A DNA stretch of 51,897 bases from Scytonema tolypothrichoides VB-61278 (GCF_000828085.3 NZ_JXCA02000024.1:288456-340352); one strand, 5' to 3'; shown: positions 18,191 to 26,502, numbered from the stretch's first letter. Notes: generated by a model from the letters alone, not told the origin. Program-made: numbers and translations.

Positions 18191-18378
18191 TGGGGAGATG
18201 AGGGAGCAGGGGAGCAGGGGAGCAGGGGAGCAGGGGAGCAGGGGAGCAGAGGAGCAGGGGAGAATAATTTTTGACTCTTGACTAATGAACGGCACATGCT
18301 TTGTGCCGGGGAACCCGTCCACCGCACTGCCTCCTAATGACCAATGACTAATGACTAATAACTAATGACTAAATAATT
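18191..18378. repeat. STRR arrays and palindromic repeat between natH and bgtA
   Basis: About eight GGGGAGCA octamers (18200-18262), then a palindromic segment with CGGCACATGCTTTGTGCCG, then TAATGAC(C/T)A heptamers ending 15 bases before the bgtA ATG. It lies inside an otherwise compact transport operon. Confidence 0.9.
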
Positions 18379-19119
18379 ATGAATCAACCAAAGCCTATTA
18401 TTATTGCCCAAGATATCCACAAGTGGTATGGAAAATTTCACGTTCTCCAAGGCGTTAACCTGACAGTCAATCGTGGAGAAGTCGTGGTACTGATGGGACC
18501 TTCGGGTTCAGGAAAATCGACCTTTATTCGCACCTTTAATGCTTTAGAAGAATATCAACAGGGACGAATTGAAATTGATGGAATTGACCTCACAAATGAC
18601 CTAAAAAATATAGAAGCAATTCGGCGAGAAGTCGGAATGGTGTTTCAACAGTTCAACTTGTTTCCTCATTTGACAGTATTACAAAATATCACTTTGGCAC
18701 CAACTTGGGTGCGCAAGTGGACGAAAGTCAAAGCAGAAGAAACGGCGATGCAGTTGCTAGAACGAGTGGGAATTTTGGAACAAGCACAGAAATATCCAGG
18801 ACAGTTGTCAGGTGGACAGCAGCAACGGGTAGCTATTGCAAGAGCATTAGCTATGCAGCCTAAAGTTATACTTTTTGATGAACCTACTTCCGCTTTAGAT
18901 CCAGAGATGGTGCGAGAGGTTTTGGATGTTATCAAAACCCTCGCTGCTGATGGTATGACAATGGTTGTTGTTACTCATGAAGTTGGATTTGCACGCGAAG
19001 CCGCTGACCGCGTGATTTTAATGGATAGCGGTACGATTGTAGAGGAAGCCACACCAAGTGTTTTCTTTCAAAATCCAAAGCACGATCGCACTCGCAAGTT
19101 CTTATCTCAAATTCTCTAA
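18379..19119 (+). CDS. bgtA: Amino-acid ABC transporter ATPase BgtA
   Basis: 246 residues. Walker [10 protein letters not shown] (40-48), Q-loop [12 protein letters not shown], signature LSGGQQQR, Walker [15 protein letters not shown] and the switch His in [12 protein letters not shown]. Polar amino acid ATPase of the GlnQ/HisP class, energising NatG/NatH. In Anabaena the same ATPase also serves the BgtB-type basic amino acid system, so it may not be dedicated to this cluster. No Shine-Dalgarno sequence is visible; an A/T-rich STRR tail precedes the start. Confidence 0.93.
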   Translation: MNQPKPIIIAQDIHKWYGKFHVLQGVNLTVNRGEVVVLMGPSGSGKSTFIRTFNALEEYQQGRIEIDGIDLTNDLKNIEAIRREVGMVFQQFNLFPHLTVLQNITLAPTWVRKWTKVKAEETAMQLLERVGILEQAQKYPGQLSGGQQQRVAIARALAMQPKVILFDEPTSALDPEMVREVLDVIKTLAADGMTMVVVTHEVGFAREAADRVILMDSGTIVEEATPSVFFQNPKHDRTRKFLSQIL

Positions 19120-19132
19120 CCTCTTAAGAAAC

Positions 19133-19190
19133 ACAGGGAACAGGGAACAGGGAACAGGGAACAGGGAACAGGGAACAGGGAACAGGGAAC
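19133..19190. repeat. CAGGGAA tandem heptamers
   Basis: About seven nearly perfect CAGGGAA units directly after bgtA, with no protein-coding signal. Confidence 0.9.
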
Positions 19191-19213
19191 GCTTAACTCT
19201 TAACTGGGTGAAT

Positions 19214-19386
19214 GGTGTTTCTTTCATATGTTGCTAGCAGTTTTCTAGCGAAGCGTGAGACACTCTGATCTTGCACGCCTCTTCAAAAACTGGGTACGAG
19301 TGCAAATCATATAACCACCGAAGCCTTAATTTATTGTTTAGAAACCCGGTTTTTTTGGTCTTTTTGAGAAAGGTGCAAGATATCAG
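19214..19386. repeat. Related copy of the TIR-bounded element
   Basis: Its left edge GGTGTTTCTTTCATAT (19214-19229) is the exact reverse complement of 27490-27505. Inside are CTGATCTTGCAC (19265-19276) and GTGCAAGATATCAG (19373-19386), inverted with respect to each other as in the element at 27291-27459. The interior does not carry the same four hairpins, so this is a related or decayed member. Confidence 0.6.
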
Positions 19387-19404
19387 TATAAAACCTCAAG
19401 CATA

Positions 19405-19911
19405 CTATTGAGACACAAGCAAGTGCGAGAAACGCAGCCTCAACAGGCGTAGCAGACGCAACCAGCCTTTGGCTGGCTGTTCAAAAAATGTAAAAATATC
19501 GCCATAACCCTGGTTGGTTTTTTGGTGGTGTTCCCAATGTCTTTCTGGAGTCGTGATAAACAGAATTCGGCATAAAATCTCTACTAATTTTGGTGTTTGC
19601 CAACCCAAGGTAGTCGTATGTCTCCACCATACATGAAACTGACCAAACAGTAGCCCACACACAACACCAATCGGGGAAAAAGACCATAGAACTGCTGCTA
19701 CGAGTAAATAAGGTAAAGCACCCAGAATACCATCCAGAAGAACTTGGGAATTGGAAGTTAGGATGGCATAATGGCGAAAGCTCTTCTTGTAGGAGTGGTG
19801 AGTTCGTAAGTGAAGCATACCAAAAACATGTTCAGGTACGTGATAGCAAAAAGTAGAAAGGAAGTCACCAATAACAAGTAGTATCCAAGCACACGCGATC
19901 GCCTCAAACAT
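19405..19911 (-). CDS. Sterol desaturase / fatty acid hydroxylase family protein
   Basis: 168 residues with three or four membrane segments. The His motifs of the di-iron family are present: HVPEH (about 24-28), HLRTHH (about 34-39) and a C-terminal RHWEHH, with single His residues in FHVWWRHT between. Members insert or oxidise C-H bonds in lipids, sterols or carotenoids at the membrane. This one is short for the family (often 200-300), but the three clusters are there. It stands alone and the substrate is unknown. Confidence 0.8.
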   Translation of the reverse strand: MFEAIACAWILLVIGDFLSTFCYHVPEHVFGMLHLRTHHSYKKSFRHYAILTSNSQVLLDGILGALPYLLVAAVLWSFSPIGVVCGLLFGQFHVWWRHTTTLGWQTPKLVEILCRILFITTPERHWEHHQKTNQGYGDIFTFFEQPAKGWLRLLRLLRLRFSHLLVSQ

Positions 19912-20599
19912 TATTTAATCCTCAAATTTTAGTAAAAACCACCACACAAAAAACAATCTGAATCTTCTTTCTCGGTGTTATCACATAATTTTTTTTTAGA
20001 AGCTATAAAAAGACACAATTTGGCTCCCTGAAGCACTTTACAAGGATTCTCGTTCTCGACTGGAATTCTTAGTTTTTGTTGATTTTGCTTTAAATGACAG
20101 TTTTAGACTGATTTGTTTTGTGGAACATTTATTGACAATCTCGCATATATCTATAAATTGATTGTATTACCGTAGTTTATCACAGTTATACTAAATCCGC
20201 TTTCATAACCCTCTGTTAACCCTGGCACAGTGGGACTATACGAGACTTGTCAGCCTATGCACGAAGCGCACGCTTTGCGAACGCGAAGTCATGTCCAAGG
20301 GGGGTATTGACCTAGACTTGGTATTATTTCTTAATTCTTTAGATAGAGTAAGATACTAAGAGCAAAAGTTAAGTTAAAATTTGCACAAATTTAGGTTAAA
20401 GTTGTCTGGTGGGGAAAGCCTTATGCCTGCGGCACGTCTACGACGTTAGCGTAAGCGCAAGCGCACGCTAAGAGCGTTAGCGCAGCGTCTCCGTAGGAGA
20501 TACGCGCAGCGTGCGCCTTTGGCGCTTAGCGTCTCCGGAGGAGATACGGTAGTCGCCTACCTTCAGGTTACCCTCCAAAGACGCTATTTCGATTGAGTT
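19912..20599. other. Spacer with stacked palindromic repeats
   Basis: No gene seen. The first 480 bases are AT-rich. From about 20420 to 20550 there are GC-rich nested palindromes (GCGCACGCTAAGAGCGTTAGCGC, and CGTCTCCGTAGGAGATACG followed by a variant with CGGAGG). These end 50 bases before the SGNH hydrolase start. Confidence 0.6.
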
Positions 20600-21235
20600 A
20601 TGTCAAAATATCGACAACAAATCAGGATTTGCTTCCTTGGCGAATCATTTGTCAACGGTACTGGTGATCCAGAATTCCTTGGATGGACTGGAAGAATCTG
20701 CGTTGATGCTTATAGAAAAGGGTATGATATCACCTTCTATAATTTAGGAGTTAGGGGGGAAACGAGTACAGAGCTAAGACAACGTTGGTTAAAAGAAGTT
20801 TCTTATCGTTTACCAAAACAATACAACGGCAGAGTTGTGTTTTCTTTTGGAGTGAATGATACAACACTGGTAAATGGTAAACCTCGTGTTGAATTAGCAG
20901 AATCAATAGAAAATGTCCGCAGTATTTTGAGTGCGGCTAAACAATTGTATCCAGTTTTAATGGTTGGTCCACCACCATGTGCAGATGAAGAACAGGATAA
21001 GAGAAATCAGAGAATCGCGAATTTCTCTAAACAATTTGCTTTGGTTTGTGATGAACTTGATATACCTTATCTAGATATTTTTCCTATTTTGGAGAAGTCA
21101 AATATTTGGCAAGATGAAGCAAGAGATAATGATGGTGCTCATCCCAGAGCTGGTGGTTACGCAGAATTTGCAGAAATCGTACAAAATTGGAACGCTTGGT
21201 TAAATTGGTTTCCTCCTTCATCATCCTATTTTTGA
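20600..21235 (+). CDS. SGNH/GDSL-family hydrolase
   Basis: 211 residues, no signal peptide. All four blocks are visible: block I FLGES with nucleophile Ser16, block II NLGVRGETS with Gly50, block III FGVND with Asn86, and block V DGAHP with Asp178 and His181. Esterase, lipase, thioesterase or acyl-releasing activity is expected; the substrate is not predictable. Its end overlaps the convergent methyltransferase gene by 10 bases. Confidence 0.88.
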   Translation: MSKYRQQIRICFLGESFVNGTGDPEFLGWTGRICVDAYRKGYDITFYNLGVRGETSTELRQRWLKEVSYRLPKQYNGRVVFSFGVNDTTLVNGKPRVELAESIENVRSILSAAKQLYPVLMVGPPPCADEEQDKRNQRIANFSKQFALVCDELDIPYLDIFPILEKSNIWQDEARDNDGAHPRAGGYAEFAEIVQNWNAWLNWFPPSSSYF

Positions 21236-22011
21236 ACAATGATTGCTTGTAGGAAACGATAACCGACATCAATCTCTGTTAACTTACTAGTTTCTCCATA
21301 TTTGGCATCCCATGCACCACTGCTCAAATCTGCTGCAAGTAACTTTATTCCTTGCTCAACTAAGCTGGGATCAGCTAAAGCGAAAGATGATATCCCTGCA
21401 CGCACATCAGGTTTGAGATACATTTGTGGGCGTCTCCAAGCTGCAGCTGCAAACAAATCAGATAAATCATAAGGTAACCTCAATGGGACAGCTTCAACAT
21501 GTCTTTGGGTATTTGCCTGAATTAATTCTGCAAGTTCGCTTAGTGGTAAAAACCTTGCTGCATCTTCCCAAAGCCAAGGAAAGTAATCATACAGCCATAT
21601 CTTTTCAGCTAGCCTGATATCAAAAGTCAGCACAACAATTGCCCCAGACTTGACAACCCGATGCATTTCTTGAAAGGCTTTCCCTAGGTTGGTAAAATGA
21701 TGAATGCTTAAGATACTTATCACTCCATCAACAGAATTATCTGGTAAAGGCAGGGCTTCTGCATATCCATTTAACCATTCAACTTGTGGATGCTCTTGCG
21801 CTTGTGACTGCATTACTAATGATGGTTCTATCGCATAGACAAAAAAACCTTGCTCAGCTAGCAATCGACTGTAACCACCAGTACCAGCCCCAACATCAGC
21901 GATAGTGCTACCTTTTGGTAAATTGAGCAAGTCGATTAACCTATAAACAATGCGAGGATCTGGAACACGAGTTCCTGCATATTGTTGACCAATTGAATCG
22001 TAGATAGGCAT
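21226..22011 (-). CDS. Class I SAM-dependent methyltransferase
   Basis: 261 residues from the ATG at 22009-22011; a TTG four codons upstream (22021-22023) is possible but less likely. Motif I is VGAGTGGYSRLLAEQG, followed by an acidic Glu in VYAIEPS and by GVISILSIHHF (motif IV region). UbiE/Methyltransf_11 type; substrate unknown. It faces the next methyltransferase head to head with only 19 bases between the ATGs, and meets the SGNH hydrolase tail to tail. Confidence 0.85.
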   Translation of the reverse strand: MPIYDSIGQQYAGTRVPDPRIVYRLIDLLNLPKGSTIADVGAGTGGYSRLLAEQGFFVYAIEPSLVMQSQAQEHPQVEWLNGYAEALPLPDNSVDGVISILSIHHFTNLGKAFQEMHRVVKSGAIVVLTFDIRLAEKIWLYDYFPWLWEDAARFLPLSELAELIQANTQRHVEAVPLRLPYDLSDLFAAAAWRRPQMYLKPDVRAGISSFALADPSLVEQGIKLLAADLSSGAWDAKYGETSKLTEIDVGYRFLQAIIVQK

Positions 22012-22030
22012 TTGTGAGAGCAAGTAGACG

Positions 22031-22717
22031 ATGACACATAATATTATTCAAGAACAAATTGCATACTATAGCGCCCGAGCCAGCGAATATGATGAATGGT
22101 TCTACAGAATTGGACGCTATGACCGTGGAGAAGAAATCAACCAGCGTTGGTTCAATGAAGTTGCTGTTGTCAAAAGCGCATTATCCCAAATTGGTGAAGT
22201 AGAACATATTTTAGAATTAGCGTGCGGAACAGGTATTTGGACGCAGGAACTTTTAAACATTGGTCAGAAAATTACAGCGCTTGACGCTTCTCAAGAAGTG
22301 ATTGAAATTAACCGCAAAAAGTTAGACGCTGCTAAGGTAGAGTACAGACAAGTTGACTTATTTTCGTGGGAACCTGATGCAGAATATGATTTAGTCTTTT
22401 TCTCTTTTTGGCTATCTCATGTACCGCCAGACTTGATTGATTCATTTTTGACGAAAGTCTATCAATCAGTTCGCACGGGTGGACAAGTATTTATCATTGA
22501 CTCTCGCTTTGACGCGACATCAACAGCTAAAAATCATATCCTAAAACACGAAGACGATATTTACATAAAGCGAAAGCTAAATGATGACCAAGAATTTACC
22601 ATTGTCAAGATTTTTTATCAGTCTGAAGAACTGTGTGAGAACCTAACAAAGGTAGGATTTCTAGCTGAAGTAAATGTGACAGATAATTATTTCATCTATG
22701 CAAAGGGCATAAAGTGA
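22031..22717 (+). CDS. Class I SAM-dependent methyltransferase
   Basis: 228 residues. Motif I is LELACGTGIWTQELL, acidic residue in ITALDASQEVIE, and DLVFFSFWLSHVP as the motif IV/V region. It starts with a short helix containing YYSARASEYDEWFYR, common in Methyltransf_25 proteins of cyanobacteria. It is transcribed away from the preceding methyltransferase, and the two cannot have room for separate promoters in the 19-base gap. A weak hairpin (AAGCCC/GGGTTT, about 22789-22806) follows in the downstream spacer. Confidence 0.85.
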   Translation: MTHNIIQEQIAYYSARASEYDEWFYRIGRYDRGEEINQRWFNEVAVVKSALSQIGEVEHILELACGTGIWTQELLNIGQKITALDASQEVIEINRKKLDAAKVEYRQVDLFSWEPDAEYDLVFFSFWLSHVPPDLIDSFLTKVYQSVRTGGQVFIIDSRFDATSTAKNHILKHEDDIYIKRKLNDDQEFTIVKIFYQSEELCENLTKVGFLAEVNVTDNYFIYAKGIK

Positions 22718-22888
22718 AATGCGTTTGAATTGAGAAAGTCATTTGGTCAGAGTGGACAAGATGCCAATCTTGAACAAGATTAAGTACGGAAGCCCTAGAA
22801 GGGTTTTGCTAAGTTTGCTAAGATAATTTACATTAGTTTATATTCTGTTACAGATTGTTTCAGATAGGCGTACTTTAGCAAGACTCAT

Positions 22889-24205
22889 ATGAAGGCAGTT
22901 CTCAACTCGGATACCTTACAAGTCACTCGATTATTTTCTAACCTTGAACTCTATGGAAACAAACTCAATCATCAACCAGGTAGTGTTTTAGGAAGTACTG
23001 CACTTGTTGCAGGAACTACTGTTGGTGCTGGTATTCTTGCATTGCCTGCTGTCACTTTACCCTCTGGTGTTGTGCCATCGACAGTTCTACTTGTTGCTGT
23101 TTGGCTCTACACCTTAGTTTCAGGTCTTTTGATTGCAGAGGTGACTTTAAACACAATGCGTCTTGTGGGGAGTTCAAGTTCAGGTTTGTTGGTGATGGTT
23201 GAGAGGACGCTTGGGAAGCCGAGTGCGCGGGTTGCTGGTGGTGCGTATCTGTTCTTGCACTACGCCTTGCTTGTGGCTTATGTTAGCCAAGGTGGAGAGA
23301 TTTTAGTATCTGCTGTTGAAAAAGTGTTAGGTGTGCAGAATAATTTGCCTGCGAGTGTGGGAACAACAGCGTTCACTCTCTTGTTTGGTGGCATCATGTA
23401 TCTTGGGCGAGAAAGATTTATAGAAAAATTAAACAGCGCGTTTGTGGCAATTGTCCTTGCTTCATTTGTAGGACTGTTAGTGTTGGGATCAACGCAGCTT
23501 AAGACTTCCTCTTTCTCTTTTCAAAATTGGAGTGCGCTTCCTGCAGCCGTTTCGGTGATGTTTGTGGCGCTATTTTACAGTAACGTTGTGCCAACTGTTG
23601 TCACTCAACTCGAAGGTGATGTCCGCAAGATACGTCAGTCCATCTTCATTGGTTCTGCGATTCCCTTAATCATGTTCTTGGCTTGGAATGCCGTGATTTT
23701 AGGAAGCGTCAGCACTGATATGCTACAAGGTAGTTCCGGTGGCGGAACTGTTTTTGACCCACTTCAAATTCTACGTGAAGGTGGCGCGGGAGAATGGTTA
23801 GGAGTTTTAGTATCTGTTTTCTCTGAGTTTGCTATTGTCACATCATTTATTGGGTTTGTGTACGGCTTGCTGGATTTGTTCAAAGATATTTCAGCACCCA
23901 ATGAGCCTTCTAAACGTCTACCGCTTTTTTCACTGATTCTTTTTCCACCAATGAGTCTTGGGGCGCTTAATCCTAGCATCTTCTTGGCTGCTTTAGACTA
24001 TGCTGGAACATTCAGTATTTCAGTTTTAGGTGGAATTATTCCTGCATTGATGATTTGGAAGCAACGTCAAGAACAGCAACAATCAAATAGCATGAGTCAA
24101 CCGCTGGTTCCTGGTGGTAGAGTGACGCTGATTGTGATGATTGGCATTGGGTTGGTTGTGATCGCCAAACAAGTGGTGTCAATCTGGGGTTCGTTTGGAT
24201 ACTGA
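22889..24205 (+). CDS. Aromatic amino acid (Trp/Tyr) permease family protein
   Basis: 438 residues with about 11 membrane helices. The start GSTALVAGTTVGAGILALPAV is the conserved first helix of the tryptophan/tyrosine permease family (TnaB/TyrP/Mtr), with the unwound GxGI segment for substrate binding. Probably a proton symporter in the inner membrane. Its neighbour downstream is the RiPP locus with three core tyrosines; a link is possible but unproven. Confidence 0.88.
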   Translation: MKAVLNSDTLQVTRLFSNLELYGNKLNHQPGSVLGSTALVAGTTVGAGILALPAVTLPSGVVPSTVLLVAVWLYTLVSGLLIAEVTLNTMRLVGSSSSGLLVMVERTLGKPSARVAGGAYLFLHYALLVAYVSQGGEILVSAVEKVLGVQNNLPASVGTTAFTLLFGGIMYLGRERFIEKLNSAFVAIVLASFVGLLVLGSTQLKTSSFSFQNWSALPAAVSVMFVALFYSNVVPTVVTQLEGDVRKIRQSIFIGSAIPLIMFLAWNAVILGSVSTDMLQGSSGGGTVFDPLQILREGGAGEWLGVLVSVFSEFAIVTSFIGFVYGLLDLFKDISAPNEPSKRLPLFSLILFPPMSLGALNPSIFLAALDYAGTFSISVLGGIIPALMIWKQRQEQQQSNSMSQPLVPGGRVTLIVMIGIGLVVIAKQVVSIWGSFGY

Positions 24206-24593
24206 TAATTTGGACTACTTCCCTCCGTCTCGTCCTTATGTCCTATCGGACAGGCTGCGATCAGCGCGTAATATCAAGCCTGGTATGTAGCATTTGGCTT
24301 GATATTAGCTCCTCCTACGGAGGCAAAAATTGAAAAATCATTAAGACATGTTGAATTGAAACTGTCTAGGTGAGAAGATTATCAGTCAGTGATGAGACTG
24401 CTTTAGTGTTTTCACTTAATCAGTAGAAAATCATTGCTAAGGTGTCAAATTTACGACTGTTTCAGCAAAACTACTAGTGCAGCACGGCAGAAATATCTGT
24501 TGAGTTTTTGAAAGCTCAAAACTAGATGTTATGAGCTTAGTTCTGTTTTGCCTGATGGCACTAGCTAGAATTTCAGTAATCCCAGGAGAAATT
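24206..24593. promoter_or_regulatory. Upstream region of the Nif11 precursor, with 12-bp hairpin
   Basis: A perfect stem of 12 bp (TAATATCAAGCC 24269-24280, GGCTTGATATTA 24296-24307, 15-base loop) follows the permease and may end its transcript, though it lacks a T run. The remaining 280 bases are AT-rich and should carry the precursor promoter. A strong AGGAG (24584-24588) ends it, five bases before the ATG. Confidence 0.55.
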
Positions 24594-24983
24594 ATGTCTC
24601 TAGAAGACGTCAAAGCATTTTACGAAAGACTAGGAACTGACGAAGCTTTCCGTACCCAAATTCAAGGGGTTAATAGTAAGGATGAATGTAGCCAAATGGT
24701 CAAAAGTGCTGGCTATGATTTCACCCGAGAAGAGTTGGAAGAATATACAGCCGAACTGTTGGAGTTAAGTGCTGATGAGGATGGTCTGGCAGATTTAGAC
24801 GAAAAAGAATTGGCAACTATTTTTGGTGGGATTACTTTCCAGGCGATGTATGGAGTCATTTATGAACCACCCACTGACTGGTCACCCACTAAGCGGCCAC
24901 CCAAGAAGTGGCCACCCATTGATCCTCAGCCTTTATATGGAGTTGTTCAGCCACTGTATGGAGTTGTCCTATCGCAAGAATAA
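24594..24983 (+). CDS. Nif11-leader RiPP precursor with three XYG core motifs (PlpA-like)
   Basis: 129 residues from the ATG at 24594, chosen because AGGAG sits five bases upstream; the frame is open 21 codons further but that part has no site. Residues 1-77 form a Nif11/nitrile-hydratase-like leader (MSLEDVKAFYERL... to ELATIFGG) ending in Gly78-Gly79. The 50-residue core (80-129) lacks Cys and contains Met85-Tyr-Gly, Leu114-Tyr-Gly and Leu121-Tyr-Gly, each followed by Val. Between them is a Pro/Lys/Trp-rich linker. XYG is the recognition motif of PlpX-type spliceases, which remove a tyramine equivalent. A radical SAM/SPASM gene and a small protein follow directly. Confidence 0.9.
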   Translation: MSLEDVKAFYERLGTDEAFRTQIQGVNSKDECSQMVKSAGYDFTREELEEYTAELLELSADEDGLADLDEKELATIFGGITFQAMYGVIYEPPTDWSPTKRPPKKWPPIDPQPLYGVVQPLYGVVLSQE

Positions 24984-24991
24984 CTCTAACG

Positions 24992-25045
24992 AAGCTTGAG
25001 CAATAAGCTTAAGTTTCTTGGGACGGATACAAGTAAGTCCGTCCC
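24992..25045 (+). promoter_or_regulatory. Two hairpins between precursor and radical SAM gene
   Basis: AAGCTT (24992-24997) pairs with AAGCTT (25005-25010). Further on GGGACGGA (25020-25027) pairs perfectly with TCCGTCCC (25038-25045). No T run follows either. Such a structure could leave more precursor than enzyme message by partial termination or by protecting the 3' end. Confidence 0.55.
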
Positions 25046-25075
25046 TATCTGAATAAATTAGCTGAGGATATTTTA

Positions 25076-26329
25076 ATGACATATCGCAGAGTGAGTTATG
25101 CGGTTTGGGAAATCACGCTAAAGTGCAATTTAGCTTGTCAGCACTGCGGTTCTCGTGCTGGGCACACAAGGGCGAAAGAACTTTCGACAGAAGAAGCCCT
25201 TGATTTAGTCAAACAAATGGCGGAAGTCGGGATTACAGAAGTCACCATAATTGGGGGTGAGGCTTTCCTCCGTCCTGATTGGTTGGAAATTGCCTCTGCG
25301 ATTACCGATGCTGGAATGCGTTGTGGCATGACGACTGGGGGTTATGGCATCACCTTAGACACAGCACGCCGGATGAAAGAAGCTGGGATAATGGTGGTTT
25401 CTGTTTCGGTTGATGGCTTAGAAGCGACTCATGACCGCCTCAGGGGTAGAAAAGGTTCTTGGGAATGGGCGTTTAAGACCATGAGCCATCTTAAGGAAGT
25501 CGGTATTATCTTTGGCTGCAACACTCAAATCAATCGCCTCTCTGCACCGGAATTTCCCCAAATTTACGAGCGTATCCGTGATGCTGGCATTTTTGCTTGG
25601 CAGATTCAGTTAACAGTCCCAATGGGAAATGCAGCGGATAATAGCGACATTCTACTACAACCATATGAACTGCTGGATGTCTATCCAATGATAGCTCGTG
25701 TTGCCCAACGCGCTCAAGAAGAAGGGGTGCAGGTGCAGCCAGGAAATAATATCGGCTATTACGGTCCTTATGAACGATTGCTGCGGGGAGGACATGCTTG
25801 GGCTTTTTGGCAGGGATGCAACGCGGGACTGGCTACGTTGGGCATTGAAGCAGATGGTGCAATCAAAGGTTGTCCTTCACTGCCGACTTCAGCATACACC
25901 GGAGGTAACATCCGCGACCACTCACTGCGAACAATCATTGAAGAGACAGAAGAATTAAGATTTAATTTGGGAGCTGATACTCCCAAAGGGACAGAACATC
26001 TTTGGGGTTTCTGCAAGAGTTGTGAATTTGCTCAACTGTGTCGTGGTGGTTGCTCTTGGACTGCTCATGTTTTCTTTGACAAAAGAGGTAATAATCCTTA
26101 CTGTCATCATCGTGCTTTGACGCAAGCAAAACACGGGATTCGCGAGCGAGTCTTTCTCAAGCATCAAGCGGAGGGAAACCCGTTTGATAATGGCGAGTTT
26201 GCTTTGGTTGAGGAAGCAATTGATGCTCCTTTGCCAGCAAACGATCCACTTCAGTTTAGTGGCGATCGCATTCAATGGTCAAAAAGTTGGCAACAAGAAC
26301 CATCACTTCCTTCATTAACAACTCATTAA
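25076..26329 (+). CDS. Radical SAM/SPASM peptide maturase (PlpX-like splicease candidate)
   Basis: 417 residues. The [4Fe-4S]-SAM motif is CNLACQHC (Cys17, Cys21, Cys24), followed by GGE (60-62). The C-terminal SPASM region has Cys248, Cys266, Cys313, Cys316, Cys322, Cys326 and Cys343, enough for two auxiliary clusters. Members of the Nif11-peptide radical SAM group include PlpX, which cuts tyramine out of XYG motifs; others epimerise or crosslink. The three XYG motifs of the adjacent precursor favour splicing. Start has GAGGA about eight bases upstream. The next gene starts two bases after its stop. Confidence 0.9.
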   Translation: MTYRRVSYAVWEITLKCNLACQHCGSRAGHTRAKELSTEEALDLVKQMAEVGITEVTIIGGEAFLRPDWLEIASAITDAGMRCGMTTGGYGITLDTARRMKEAGIMVVSVSVDGLEATHDRLRGRKGSWEWAFKTMSHLKEVGIIFGCNTQINRLSAPEFPQIYERIRDAGIFAWQIQLTVPMGNAADNSDILLQPYELLDVYPMIARVAQRAQEEGVQVQPGNNIGYYGPYERLLRGGHAWAFWQGCNAGLATLGIEADGAIKGCPSLPTSAYTGGNIRDHSLRTIIEETEELRFNLGADTPKGTEHLWGFCKSCEFAQLCRGGCSWTAHVFFDKRGNNPYCHHRALTQAKHGIRERVFLKHQAEGNPFDNGEFALVEEAIDAPLPANDPLQFSGDRIQWSKSWQQEPSLPSLTTH

Positions 26330-26331
26330 TC

Positions 26332-26502
26332 ATGTCTGAAGAAAATACAACTATTACTAACTCCCAAACTCAGGTAGACTCTCAAGCACCCCTGTTACCT
26401 CGCTTGGCTTGGAGTAATCAGGTAGCCTATTTGCGAGTTGTGTTGAAAGCTAAGAGGGCTTTAGACAGAATAGAGAAGGAAGCAGGTGTGTTGGAAAATT
26501 AA
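26332..26502 (+). CDS. Small partner protein of the radical SAM enzyme (PlpY-like candidate)
   Basis: 56 residues starting MSEENTTITNSQ. The N-terminal half is polar and flexible; the second half (LPRLAWSNQVAYLRVVLKAK) should form an amphipathic helix. The ATG lies two bases beyond the radical SAM stop, with no ribosome binding site of its own, so coupled translation is likely. PlpX needs a small protein, PlpY, for splicing; position and size suggest this is the counterpart, but I cannot show homology by eye. Confidence 0.6.
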   Translation: MSEENTTITNSQTQVDSQAPLLPRLAWSNQVAYLRVVLKAKRALDRIEKEAGVLEN

